Below, piece by piece: positions 1-7,986 of a stretch of 50,587 nucleotides of DNA. The notes under the pieces are model-generated. The model was not told where the DNA came from, ran no database searches, and saw nothing but the letters and a program-made list of their open reading frames with translations. Position numbers and translations under genes: made by a program. The DNA is from Acidimicrobiia bacterium (GTDB taxonomy: Bacteria; Actinomycetota; Acidimicrobiia; Acidimicrobiales; SZUA-35). The stretch lies in assembly GCA_029863385.1 (NCBI GenBank), contig JAOTVU010000016.1:1-50587 (forward strand), read 5' to 3'. Numbering within the stretch: the stretch's first letter is position 1; every line of letters begins with the position of its first letter.

Positions 1-203
1 CCGGCAAGGTCACGGCCATCGAGCAGGATCCGGCCACTGGTCAGCGGCTCGAGACCGGCGATGGCCCGAAGCAGGGTCGACTTTCCCGATCCGCTGGGAC
101 CGACGACGGCCAGTTTCTCGCCCGCGACGACCTCGAGATCGACACCATCGACGACGGTCCGGTCGCCATAGGCAACGCTGACGTCCTCAAGGACGAGCTT
201 CAT
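1..203 (-). CDS. thiQ: Thiamine ABC transporter ATP-binding protein, N-terminal part (runs off the window)
   Basis: Only the first 67 or so codons are inside the window. The protein starts [20 protein letters not shown] and shows a complete Walker A motif (GPSGSGKST) at about residues 34-42. This is the nucleotide-binding end of an ABC ATPase. The signature motif and Walker B lie beyond the left edge. It follows the permease gene by 41 bases on the same strand, and the set is preceded by a TPP riboswitch, so it most likely energises thiamine or thiamine-phosphate import at the inner face of the membrane. The ATPase domain alone would not give the substrate; the assignment rests on context. 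Confidence 0.85.
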   Translation of the reverse strand, partial: MKLVLEDVSVAYGDRTVVDGVDLEVVAGEKLAVVGPSGSGKSTLLRAIAGLEPLTSGRILLDGRDLA

Positions 204-222
204 CGCGCTCTCGATCGCAGTT

Positions 223-250
223 GGGCCGGTCACAGAGGGGCCGGTCACAG
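223..250. repeat. Short direct repeat at the thiP-thiQ junction
   Basis: The 13-base word GGGCCGGTCACAG occurs at 223-235 and again at 238-250, a period of 15. The second copy contains the thiP stop codon (TGA on the minus strand at 247-245). It looks like a small tandem duplication in the spacer. No function is evident. Confidence 0.6.
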
Positions 251-1855
251 CAGTGTCACTCCCGGCGATCGGCGCCGTTCGAGCACCGCGGCCAACAAGG
301 CAACCAGGAGGCCGACGACCACGCTCAACGCCAGCGCCTGGCCGCGCAGAGCCGCCCCCGGGGTCGACAACAACCGGAAGATGGCGAGCGGCGCGGTGAA
401 CGAGGCCTCGCCCCGGGCCAGGAACGACGTCGCACCGAACTCACCCAGGCTGACGGCGGCGGCAAATCCGGCACCGGTGAAGGCGGCCCGGCGGGCGATC
501 GGCCAGTCGATCGTGCGCCACACGACGGTCGGCGACGCCCCCAGGACACCGGCCGCCTCACGAACCCGGGGTCCGATCGCTCGGATCGTCGGCACCATGG
601 CGGCCACCACAAACGGTAGGCCGACCACGGCGTGAGCCAGCGGAACCAGCCAGATCGACTGACGGAGGTCGAAGGCCGCGAAGCCGACCAGATAGCCGAA
701 TCCGAGGGTCACCGCCGACACCCCGAGCGGTACGAATGTCATCGCCTCCAGCACCCGGCCGATCCGCCCACCCGACGTCACGGCGATCGATGCCGACACC
801 CCGACCACCAGCGCAACCACGGCGGCACCGAGTGCGAACAGCAGCGAGTTGCCGAGCGCGGCGAGAGCAGACGTCGGCAGGAGGTCGACCCGTTCGGCCA
901 GAGCCCGGTAGTGGATCAGACTGAAGCGACCGTCGGCGCTCAGCGAACCGGCCACCAGCAAGCCCACCGGGAAACCCTGGACCGCCGCAACCAGAGCAAC
1001 GACAGAAGCCAGGTACCAACGCAGCGGGCCTCGCACCACCGTCGTGGTCGGGACCCGATTCGACGTCACACCGAACCGGCGTTGAAATCGCGACGTCAAA
1101 ACCGAAAGCAGGACGACGACGACGATCTGCAGCCCGGCCAACACCGCAGCGGTGTCGAATTCGGCCCGGGCGATGGCGTAGCGGTAGATCTCCGTCTCGA
1201 TCGTGGCCGTCCGTAGGCCGCCCAGGATCCGGATGACGCCGAAGCTGGTGAAGGAGAACAGGAACACCACGAGAGCGGCCCCGAGGATGGCCGGACGGAG
1301 CTGGCGAAGCGTGATCGATCGCCAGGCCTCCAGGCGGCCGGCGCCGAGGACCCGGGCCGCTTCGACCTGCCGATGGTCGAGCCCGGCCCAGTAGCCGCCG
1401 ACCAGGCGGGCCACGACCGCCAGGTTGAAGAAGCTGTGGGCGTACAGGATGGCGAGTAGCGAGACACCGGAGCCGGTGCTCGTCGCCGGGCGCAGACCGA
1501 ACCGGTCGAACACGGCGTCGATGGCGGCGGCGACCACGACCGTCGGCAGCACGAACGGCACCACGACGGCGGCCCGCAGAACCGCCTTGCCCCGGAATCG
1601 GAAGCGGGCCAACAGATGGGCGACCGGCAGACCCAGTACCACGGTGACGGCCGCCGACAACGCCGCCTGGAGCAACGTGAAGCCGACAACCGACCGCACC
1701 GAGGAGCGGGTCAGAACCCTGACGACATCTGCGGGCCCGACCCCGGCCAGACTCCTGACCAGGACCGCCACCAGCGGCCAGACGACCATCACGGCGATGA
1801 ACAGACCGGCCACGGCCGCAGTTGCGAGGGTCCAGCGAGGACGACGAAGGGCCAC
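245..1855 (-). CDS. thiP: Thiamine ABC transporter permease, fused two-half type
   Basis: A polytopic membrane protein of about 536 residues from the GTG at 1855, close to the usual ThiP length. It is a duplicated permease. Each half carries a cytoplasmic EAA-type loop that docks the ATPase: [16 protein letters not shown] in the first half and [16 protein letters not shown] in the second. About twelve hydrophobic segments can be seen. The open frame extends upstream inside thiB, but that part is not hydrophobic and does not look like a permease, so I start at GTG 1855, about 20 bases after the thiB stop. It lies between the binding-protein and ATPase genes in one transcription unit. Fused iron(III) permeases look similar; the TPP riboswitch makes thiamine the likely substrate. 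Confidence 0.85.
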   Translation of the reverse strand: MALRRPRWTLATAAVAGLFIAVMVVWPLVAVLVRSLAGVGPADVVRVLTRSSVRSVVGFTLLQAALSAAVTVVLGLPVAHLLARFRFRGKAVLRAAVVVPFVLPTVVVAAAIDAVFDRFGLRPATSTGSGVSLLAILYAHSFFNLAVVARLVGGYWAGLDHRQVEAARVLGAGRLEAWRSITLRQLRPAILGAALVVFLFSFTSFGVIRILGGLRTATIETEIYRYAIARAEFDTAAVLAGLQIVVVVLLSVLTSRFQRRFGVTSNRVPTTTVVRGPLRWYLASVVALVAAVQGFPVGLLVAGSLSADGRFSLIHYRALAERVDLLPTSALAALGNSLLFALGAAVVALVVGVSASIAVTSGGRIGRVLEAMTFVPLGVSAVTLGFGYLVGFAAFDLRQSIWLVPLAHAVVGLPFVVAAMVPTIRAIGPRVREAAGVLGASPTVVWRTIDWPIARRAAFTGAGFAAAVSLGEFGATSFLARGEASFTAPLAIFRLLSTPGAALRGQALALSVVVGLLVALLAAVLERRRSPGVTLL

Positions 1856-1875
1856 GGTCGACGGCGGTTCGCCCG

Positions 1876-3048
1876 CTACCGAAGAACGATCTCGGCCCAC
1901 TCTTCGGTCCACCGGGATCGGTTCTCCTCGATCTCGGCCGGGCTGAGAATCAACGGATCGTCGACCTCGGTCGCCCACTCCACGAACGAGGGCGGAGGTT
2001 CGAGGGTCGAGTTGGCCGGGAAAACGAACATGTTGAGCGGGATGTCGGCCTGAAACGTCTCGGACAGCATGAAGTCGATGAGCGCGCCTGCCGCCTCGGG
2101 ATTCTCCGTACCGGCCAGCACACCGGCGAACTCGATCTGGCGGAAGCAACTGTCGGCGACAACACCGGTCGGGGGCTCTTCGATGTCGCTGGTGGCGAAG
2201 ACCATCTCCGCCACCGGGCTGGTGGCGTACGAGGTCACGATCGCCTTGTCACCACCGCCGGCCACGAACTCACCATAATAGGCGTCGGTCCAGCCGCTGG
2301 TCACCGTCACCCCGCCGTCGGCCAGCTGCCGCCAGTAGTCCTGCCAGCCGTCGGGACCGTAGGTGGCGATCGTGGCCAGCAGGAAGGCGAAGCCGGGCGA
2401 CGACGCCTCCGGATCCATGGTGACGAAGGTGGAGGCGAACTCCGGCCGGGTCAGGTCGGCCATGCCGGCCGGGGGGTCACCGTCGAGGGCGTCCTTCCAA
2501 TAGTTCAAGCACACGTCGCCGTAGTCGATCGGGGTGACACGGTTCTCCGGGTCGAGTTCGAGATCGTCGGGAACGTCCGCCAGCCCGGCGGACTCGTAGG
2601 CCGTGAAGATATCGGCGTCGAGCGCCCGCTGGAGGAAGGTGTTGTCGACCCCGAACAGCACGTCGGCCTCGGGTTGCCCGGCGGTCAGGATGGCCCGCGA
2701 CACCAGCTCACCGGCGTCACCGGCATTCACCACCTCGACGTCGATACCGGTTTCGAGGGTGAAGTTGTCGAACAGACCGTCGCTCACCGAGAACGAGTCG
2801 TGGGTGAGGAGCCGGACCGTTGCGCCGGGCTCGATCGCCTCGGGCGTCTCGACGTCGGGTTCGGTGGTTTCCGCCTCGTCGGCAGCCTCCGCCGCCTCCG
2901 GGGTCTCGGTCGTCTCGCCGGCCGCTTGATCGACCTCGCTCGAGGTCTCGTCGTCGCCACCGCCGCATCCGGCCACCAGGAACACGAACGCGACCGTCAG
3001 AGCGGTCGCGATGGTCGGAAACAGAGCTCGTCTTGAGGGCTTCATCAT
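1876..3048 (-). CDS. thiB: Thiamine-binding lipoprotein of ABC transporter
   Basis: A 390-residue extracytoplasmic solute-binding protein. It has a charged N-terminus, a hydrophobic segment and a lipobox ending LVAGC (Cys about 28), so it is predicted to be lipid-anchored. An acidic, Glu/Thr-rich linker (about residues 30-70) precedes the binding domain, which begins near RLLTHDSFSVSDGLFDNF, a typical start for the ThiB/iron-binding family. The stretch DVLFGVDNTFLQRAL also fits ThiB. An ATG at 3048 and a second at 3045 are both possible starts; an AGGGAG Shine-Dalgarno lies five bases before the first. Directly upstream is a TPP riboswitch, which points to thiamine or its phosphates as ligand. 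Confidence 0.9.
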   Translation of the reverse strand: MMKPSRRALFPTIATALTVAFVFLVAGCGGGDDETSSEVDQAAGETTETPEAAEAADEAETTEPDVETPEAIEPGATVRLLTHDSFSVSDGLFDNFTLETGIDVEVVNAGDAGELVSRAILTAGQPEADVLFGVDNTFLQRALDADIFTAYESAGLADVPDDLELDPENRVTPIDYGDVCLNYWKDALDGDPPAGMADLTRPEFASTFVTMDPEASSPGFAFLLATIATYGPDGWQDYWRQLADGGVTVTSGWTDAYYGEFVAGGGDKAIVTSYATSPVAEMVFATSDIEEPPTGVVADSCFRQIEFAGVLAGTENPEAAGALIDFMLSETFQADIPLNMFVFPANSTLEPPPSFVEWATEVDDPLILSPAEIEENRSRWTEEWAEIVLR

Positions 3049-3053
3049 GATTG

Positions 3054-3155
3054 CTCCCTTTCGCTGGCATTACCCAGATCAGGTTCTGCGGGTCGACGGC
3101 CGGTGTGCCGTCCTCTCAGCCCGGTCGTATCCGAGCTCCCCGGTATGGTTGTCCA
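3054..3155 (-). promoter_or_regulatory. TPP riboswitch (THI element) in the thiB leader
   Basis: On the minus strand the conserved THI-box blocks appear in order: CCGGGGAG (3143-3136), GGCTGAGAGG (3121-3112), GAACCTGATCTGGGTAATGC and then CCAGCGAAAGGGAG, which runs into the thiB Shine-Dalgarno. The aptamer therefore ends at the ribosome-binding site, 5 bases before the ATG. Known TPP riboswitches turn expression down when thiamine pyrophosphate binds. With no U-rich terminator between aptamer and gene, control here is most likely at translation initiation. The ends are approximate. Confidence 0.93.
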
Positions 3156-3179
3156 CCAGTGTAGGGGCACACTGTTCCC

Positions 3180-3650
3180 ATGACTCCGGCAGTCGTGATG
3201 CTCGAGAAGGCCAACGTCGAGCACGAGGTGCGAGCCTACGAGCACGATCCGACCACCGATTCCTACGGCAAGGAAGCGGTCGAAGCCCTGGGCCTCGATC
3301 CGTCGACCGTTTTCAAGACCCTGCTGGCCGTCGTGGACGGTACCGAAACCGTGGTCGCCGTCGTACCGGTCGCCAGCCGCCTCGACCTCAAGGCCCTGGC
3401 CAAGGCGGCCGGCGGCAAAAAGGGGGCCATGGCCGACCCGGCCGACGCCGAACGCCTCACCGGTTATGTCGTCGGCGGGATCTCACCGCTGGGTCAACGT
3501 CGGCGCCTCCGCACCTTCATCGACACCTCGGCCGAGGCCCAGGACCACATCCACGTGAGCGCCGGCCGGCGCGGACTCGAGGTCAGACTGGCACCGGGTG
3601 AGCTGTGCCGGCTTCTGTCGGCCCGCTTCGTCGCCGTTGCCGCCGATTGA
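3180..3650 (+). CDS. ybaK: YbaK/EbsC-type Cys-tRNA(Pro) deacylase
   Basis: A 156-residue single-domain protein of the YbaK/ProX editing family, which hydrolyses cysteine wrongly attached to tRNA-Pro in the cytoplasm. Family features include the N-terminal HEVRAYEHDP segment, the invariant-type lysine in TVFKTLLAV, the VPVASRLDLKALAKAAGGKK block and the GYVVGGISPLGQRRRL glycine-rich loop. Length is normal for the family. It is transcribed away from the thiB leader and ends 8 bases from the stop of the facing soxR-like gene. Its neighbour across that gap, cysS, also handles cysteine charging, which may be coincidental. Confidence 0.93.
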   Translation: MTPAVVMLEKANVEHEVRAYEHDPTTDSYGKEAVEALGLDPSTVFKTLLAVVDGTETVVAVVPVASRLDLKALAKAAGGKKGAMADPADAERLTGYVVGGISPLGQRRRLRTFIDTSAEAQDHIHVSAGRRGLEVRLAPGELCRLLSARFVAVAAD

Positions 3651-3658
3651 CGTGCTGC

Positions 3659-3991
3659 TCAGTCCCTGAGGAGGTATCGAGCACCCGGGCCCTCGGCGGC
3701 GGCCTCATCGTCAGGATTGAACAGGGCACAGTTCTCGAGGCTGAGACAACCGCAACCGATGCAGGACGCGATCTCGGTGAGGCTGAGCCCGACACTCTGG
3801 GCGGCCCGAATGAACGCCACCCTGCGGAGCACGTCGCGGGCATAACGTCGCTGTCCGCCGTCGGTGCGACGGGACTGGATGAGCCCTTTGTCCTCGTAGA
3901 ACCGGAGGGCGGAGGTTGTGATCCCGATGCGGGCCGCTGCCTCGCCGATCGTCAGCTCATCGGCCAGCGGCTGAGGCTCCGAACCGGCCAT
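3659..3991 (-). CDS. SoxR-like MerR-family regulator missing the dimerisation helix
   Basis: A 110-residue protein. Residues 12-73 are a MerR winged helix-turn-helix (LTIGEAAARIGITTSALRFYE, RRYARDVLRRVAFI). Residues 77-88 are the [2Fe-2S] cluster motif of SoxR, C-x2-C-x-C-x5-C (Cys77, 80, 82, 88), followed by a standard SoxR tail. SoxR proteins are about 140-155 residues, and some 40 residues of helix normally lie between these parts. Here LTEIA runs directly into SCIGCGC near base 3767, in frame. That missing segment is the antiparallel coiled coil MerR proteins use to dimerise. Either it is a functionally altered protein or a deletion. It follows cysS by 12 bases on the same strand. Confidence 0.85.
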   Translation of the reverse strand: MAGSEPQPLADELTIGEAAARIGITTSALRFYEDKGLIQSRRTDGGQRRYARDVLRRVAFIRAAQSVGLSLTEIASCIGCGCLSLENCALFNPDDEAAAEGPGARYLLRD

Positions 3992-4003
3992 CGACGACCC
4001 AGG

Positions 4004-5374
4004 TCAACCGACCAGCGGCCGGATCACGGGACCGTCGGCCGAGTCCTCGACCACCCAGCCGGCCTCCGTGAGCTGTTCGCGTATCGTGTCCGCCCGGTCG
4101 AAGTTGCGAGCCGCCCGCGCCTCCTGACGCTCAGCGGCCAGCGCGACAATCTCGGCCGGAACGGAACCGCCGTCGCGCCTCAGCTCGAGCCCCAGCACTT
4201 CGGCGATAGCGGTCGCGGTTGCGGCCGCGACGGCCGCGACGGTGTCGTCGCCACCGTCGAGGGCGGTGTTGGCCTCCCGAACCTGGCGGAACAACAGGTC
4301 GACGGCCTTGGCGGTGTCGAGATCGTTGCCCATCGCCTCGCCGAAGGCGGCCATGACCGATTCGTCGGGCGTCGCGTCGAGGCCGGCTGTGCGCCGGGCA
4401 AACCCGTCGAGACGGTCGACGGCGGCCGCGGCCTGCTTCAGTGTGGTGTCGGTAACCTCGATCGGCGACCGGTAGTGCGACTGCAGGATGAGGAGCCGGT
4501 ACGCCCGGGCGTCGTACTCGTCGACCAGGTCGAGCAGATTCTTCACATTGCCCAGTGACTTCGACATCTTCTCGCCCTCGAGCTCGACGAAGCCGTTGTG
4601 CATCCAGTGACGGGCGAAGTCGGCCCCCAACGCGACCGCCTGAGCCCGCTCGTTCTCATGATGGGGAAACGTGAGATCCATGCCACCGGTATGCAGATCG
4701 AACCCCTCACCCAGCAGACCGAGGCTCATCACCACGCACTCGGTGTGCCAACCCGGCCGCCCGTCCCCCCACGGCGAGGGCCAGTGAGGTTCGCCGGGCT
4801 TGGCGAACTTCCACAACGCGAAGTCAGCCGGGTGGCGCTTCTCCGTACCGACGATCTCGCGGTCGCCGCCACCGGCCCGCATGTCGTCGAGGTTCTGGTG
4901 GGCCAGCAGGCCGTAACCCTCGACACACTCGACCGACAGGTAGATCCCGTCGGAGGTGACGTACGCCTTGTCATCGGCAATGAGCCGACCGATCAGATCG
5001 ACCATCTCGTCGACGTAGTCGGTGGCATGCGGCGTGTGGTCGGGTCGAAGGACGTTGAGGGCATCCATCGCCTGCCACCAGATGGCCTCGCACTTCACCG
5101 CTATGTCGGCCCAGTCCCGGCCTTCGCGGTTGGCCCGATTGATGATCTGGTCGTCGATGTCGGTGACGTTGGACACGAAGGTCACGTCATAGCTGGCCCA
5201 GATCAGGTACCGGCGGAGGATGTCGAAGGTCAGCGCCATGCGGCCGTGGCCGATGTGGGGCGGCCCGTACACGGTTGGTCCGCACACGTAGATCGACACC
5301 TTTCCCTCGTCCCGCATGTCGAGCGGAACGACCTCCTGGAGCGCAGAGTCGTAGATGCTGACCATGGAGGACAC
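4004..5374 (-). CDS. cysS: Cysteinyl-tRNA synthetase
   Basis: A 456-residue class I aminoacyl-tRNA synthetase that charges tRNA-Cys. Visible motifs are [15 protein letters not shown] with the HIGH signature (residues 40-43), zinc ligand Cys31, the second zinc block WHTECVVMS (Cys213) with PHHENE (His238-His239, Glu240), and KMSKS at 269-273. A DALR-type anticodon-binding region and a C-terminal tail ([14 protein letters not shown]) are present. This full length separates it from MshC, the shorter actinobacterial paralogue of mycothiol synthesis. Two in-frame ATG codons (5374 and 5365) could start it. It is divergent from modA and lies upstream of the soxR-like gene. Confidence 0.95.
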   Translation of the reverse strand: MSSMVSIYDSALQEVVPLDMRDEGKVSIYVCGPTVYGPPHIGHGRMALTFDILRRYLIWASYDVTFVSNVTDIDDQIINRANREGRDWADIAVKCEAIWWQAMDALNVLRPDHTPHATDYVDEMVDLIGRLIADDKAYVTSDGIYLSVECVEGYGLLAHQNLDDMRAGGGDREIVGTEKRHPADFALWKFAKPGEPHWPSPWGDGRPGWHTECVVMSLGLLGEGFDLHTGGMDLTFPHHENERAQAVALGADFARHWMHNGFVELEGEKMSKSLGNVKNLLDLVDEYDARAYRLLILQSHYRSPIEVTDTTLKQAAAAVDRLDGFARRTAGLDATPDESVMAAFGEAMGNDLDTAKAVDLLFRQVREANTALDGGDDTVAAVAAATATAIAEVLGLELRRDGGSVPAEIVALAAERQEARAARNFDRADTIREQLTEAGWVVEDSADGPVIRPLVG

Positions 5375-5479
5375 ACTACCTTGCCTCCACCGCTGTCACA
5401 GCCAATTCCCAGCCCTCGGGCGGCCCGATCGGTGCCGGGTGCGTGCCCGACCGGAGGTCCCTCTACCCTTGGTCCGGTG

Positions 5480-6277
5480 ATGGGCCGGCGACCGCGACGT
5501 TCCGAGGTTCGGACCGGCCGAACCACGCTGGTCGCGATCTCGATTCTGCTGTCAATCCTCCTGTTGTCGGGGGCTGTCGGTTGCTCAACACACGACGGTC
5601 GACGGTCGATCGATGTGTATGCGGCCTCGTCGTTGGCCGACATCATGGAGTTGGTCGAGGAAGGTTATGAGCGCGACAACCCGGAGGTGGATCTTCGCAT
5701 GAACCTGGCCGGGACCAACGCCCTGGTGCGACAGGTCAACAGCGGTGCCGACGCGGCGATACTCGTCGCGGCCGACGCCTCATTCCTCGACGATCTCCTC
5801 GATCCACCGGCGGCTCCCCCCGTGCCCCTGGCGACGAACGAATTGACCCTCGCGGTGCCGGTCGACAATCCGGCCGGGATCGACGGACCCGAGGATCTCA
5901 GCACCGAGGGAGTTCTGACCGCCCGATGCGCCACCGGGGTTCCCTGCGGTGACGCCACCGACGCCTATCTTGCGACCAACGGCTTCGCCATCTCCCGGTT
6001 CACCGAGGAGGCCAACGTGCGCTCGGTGCTGGCCAAGGTGTCCACCGGTGAGGTCGATGCGGGCTTCGTCTACCGAACCGACACGGAGGCCACCGATGCG
6101 GTCGTCGAGATCCCGCTCTCCGATGCCCCTCGGGTCACGGTGACCATGGCCCGACTCGATGACGGCGAGTCGACCACCGACCTGGCCCGCTATCTCCGCT
6201 CCGACGAGGTGGCGGATCTGTTCGCCCGACTCGGTTTCGGGCCGGTCGACGGCCTTGCGGCCGGTGGCGGCGGTTGA
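5480..6277 (+). CDS. modA: Molybdate-binding lipoprotein of ABC transporter
   Basis: A 265-residue periplasmic-type binding protein. The N-terminus is basic (MGRRPRRSEVR), followed by a hydrophobic segment and a lipobox (GAVGC, Cys about 35). The mature part opens with DVYAASSLADIMELV, the classic ModA opening with the oxyanion-binding serines. The segment NLAGTNALVRQVNSGADAAI and the later TGEVDAGFVYRTD also match ModA. I use ATG 5480; a GTG directly before it is possible, and the open frame upstream lies opposite cysS. It heads a tight modABC operon: the modB start is 4 bases after its stop. Tungstate is an alternative ligand. Confidence 0.92.
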   Translation: MGRRPRRSEVRTGRTTLVAISILLSILLLSGAVGCSTHDGRRSIDVYAASSLADIMELVEEGYERDNPEVDLRMNLAGTNALVRQVNSGADAAILVAADASFLDDLLDPPAAPPVPLATNELTLAVPVDNPAGIDGPEDLSTEGVLTARCATGVPCGDATDAYLATNGFAISRFTEEANVRSVLAKVSTGEVDAGFVYRTDTEATDAVVEIPLSDAPRVTVTMARLDDGESTTDLARYLRSDEVADLFARLGFGPVDGLAAGGGG

Positions 6278-6281
6278 TTCG

Positions 6282-7064
6282 GTGACCGCGCTTCGTCGAC
6301 CGCCGACGGCGGTCCTGGTGGCGGCCGGCGTCGGGGTCCTGCTGTTCGCCATCCCGGTGATCGCGCTCCTGGCCGACGCCCCCTGGTCGACGCTGTTCAC
6401 CCAGTTCACCGCCCCGGAAACACTCACCGCCGGACGAGTGTCGGTCATCGTCAGCCTGGCCGCCACGGCCCTCGCCGTGCTGCTCGGCGTCCCGATGGCC
6501 TTCGCCCTGGCCAACATGGACTTCTGGGGCAAACCGATCGTTCGCACCATCATCACCGTGCCCCTCGTTCTGCCGCCGGTCGTGACCGGCGTGGCCCTCA
6601 CCTCCGCGTTCGGGCGTCGCACGTTGTTCGGCGAGCTCACCGGCATCGGTCTGACGTCGACGATGGCGGGGGCCGTTCTCGCCGCTGCCGTCGTCGCCAC
6701 CCCGTTTCTCGTTCTGACGGTCGAAGGAACGCTGCGCTCGACCGATCCCGGCTACGAACAACTGGCCGCCACACTCGGTGCGGGTCCGCTGGCCCGTTGG
6801 TGGCGGATCAGCCTGCCCCTCGCCCGACCCGGTGTCCTGGCCGGCGCCATCCTGGCCTGGGCCCGGGCCCTCGGCGAGTTCGGCGCCACCATCACGTTCG
6901 CCGGCAACACCGAGGGGTCGACCCAGACCCTGCCACTGGAGATTGCACTCGCTCTCGAAAACCCCGACACCCAGGATCGTGCGGTGGCCGTCAGCATCCT
7001 GATGCTGATCGTGTCGCTCACCGTGCTGATCACGCTGCGCGACCGGTGGATTCCCAGACGATGA
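6282..7064 (+). CDS. modB: Molybdate ABC transporter permease
   Basis: An inner-membrane permease of about 260 residues with some six hydrophobic segments. The coupling loop to the ATPase is visible as EQLAATLGAGPLARWWRISL, followed by LARPGVLAGAILAWARALGE and FGATITFAGN. The latter is typical of ModB/CysT-type permeases. The GTG at 6282 is 4 bases beyond the modA stop and is preferred, since the upstream open frame only overlaps modA. The stop codon overlaps the modC start as ATGA, so the two are translationally coupled. Confidence 0.9.
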   Translation: MTALRRPPTAVLVAAGVGVLLFAIPVIALLADAPWSTLFTQFTAPETLTAGRVSVIVSLAATALAVLLGVPMAFALANMDFWGKPIVRTIITVPLVLPPVVTGVALTSAFGRRTLFGELTGIGLTSTMAGAVLAAAVVATPFLVLTVEGTLRSTDPGYEQLAATLGAGPLARWWRISLPLARPGVLAGAILAWARALGEFGATITFAGNTEGSTQTLPLEIALALENPDTQDRAVAVSILMLIVSLTVLITLRDRWIPRR

Positions 7065-7789
7065 CCTCCGGACTCGCCGCCGATCTCACGGCCGATGTCG
7101 GCGTCTTCTCACTCGCCGCCACAGTGAAGGCGGGGGTCGGGGACACCATCGCCGTCGTCGGGCCCAACGGCTCGGGCAAGACCACGATGTTGAACGTGTT
7201 GGCCGGAATCGTGCCCCTGACCGCCGGCGAGATCGTGCTCAACGGCGCCGTGTGGGACCGCCCCGCTGACGGGATCCGGCTGACACCGGAACAGCGTGAC
7301 CTGGCCCTGGTGCCGCAGAACGCCTTGCTGTTCCCTCACCTGAGCGTCATCGACAATGTGGCCTTCGGCCTTCGCTATCGCAGCCGGGGGCGGTCACGCC
7401 GAGCCCAGCGGAATCAGGCTCACGAGGCACTGGAGGCGGCCGGCCTCGAACAGCTCGCCGATCGCAAACCCCACCAGCTCTCCGGTGGGCAGCGGCAGCG
7501 GGTGGCGATCGCCCGAGCGGTCGTAACCCGTCCGTCACTTTTGCTGCTGGATGAGCCCCTGTCGAACGTCGACGCAGCCAACCGCCATCAGCTTCGGCAC
7601 ACGATCGATCGGCTGCGGCCGCCGGGTCAGATCCAGATCGTCGTCACCCATGGACGGCTCCACGCCATGACCGCGGATCAGGTCGTGGCCCTCGAACACG
7701 GCCGGGTGGTCGCCACCGGAACGGCCGAGGAACTGGGCCGGCAGGAGAAAATCGGATGGCTCCGCGACATGCTCGGACCCGCAGACTAA
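7061..7789 (+). CDS. modC: Molybdate ABC transporter ATP-binding protein, short form
   Basis: A 242-residue ABC ATPase. Walker A is GPNGSGKT (34-41), Q-loop [10 protein letters not shown], signature LSGGQRQR (140-147), Walker B LLLLDEP (about 160-166) and H-loop VVTHGR (His197). It starts within the modB stop (ATGA). The classical ModC of E. coli is about 350 residues and ends in a molybdate-binding MOP/TOBE domain. This protein ends right after the ATPase core, so it lacks that regulatory domain. Assignment to molybdate rests on modA and modB next to it. Confidence 0.9.
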   Translation: MTSGLAADLTADVGVFSLAATVKAGVGDTIAVVGPNGSGKTTMLNVLAGIVPLTAGEIVLNGAVWDRPADGIRLTPEQRDLALVPQNALLFPHLSVIDNVAFGLRYRSRGRSRRAQRNQAHEALEAAGLEQLADRKPHQLSGGQRQRVAIARAVVTRPSLLLLDEPLSNVDAANRHQLRHTIDRLRPPGQIQIVVTHGRLHAMTADQVVALEHGRVVATGTAEELGRQEKIGWLRDMLGPAD

Positions 7790-7795
7790 AACCGA

Positions 7796-7863
7796 GGAGG
7801 GAATCGCGTTACATTTTCCGCCTGCTCTCCAACAAGTAAGCGGGTCCGAACGCGATCCCCTCC
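7796..7863. repeat. Long imperfect inverted repeat between convergent genes
   Basis: The 15-base arm GGAGGGAATCGCGTT (7796-7810) is matched by AACGCGATCCCCTCC (7849-7863), giving a 15-pair stem with a single A-C mismatch and a 38-base loop. The loop itself holds a short CCGC/GCGG pair. It begins 7 bases after the modC stop and lies between modC and the facing metallo-hydrolase gene. It may terminate or stabilise the modABC transcript. There is no U-run, so a standard intrinsic terminator is not clear. The rest of 7864-7986 shows nothing recognisable. Confidence 0.6.
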
Positions 7864-7986
7864 GGAATGGCAACGGGTTCGAAGCGGCAAGGCTGGAACA
7901 CTGTTGCCGAACAGTCACCCTCTCAGTTCGCCACCCCTGCCGTCAAGGGTCAATCCACCTGGTGTTACGAACGTGCGAACACCGGC

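Noticed and set aside
1856..2149. Extended N-terminus of thiP
   Set aside because: The extra 98 residues are Arg-rich, overlap thiB in another frame and lack hydrophobic segments.
4598..5479. A long plus-strand open frame extending modA upstream by almost 300 codons
   Set aside because: It lies opposite cysS, has no domain and is only a GC-rich shadow; modA begins with its signal segment at 5480.
7870..7900. A GGGTTCGAAGC segment resembling a tRNA T-arm
   Set aside because: No matching acceptor, D-arm or anticodon stem can be drawn around it on either strand.
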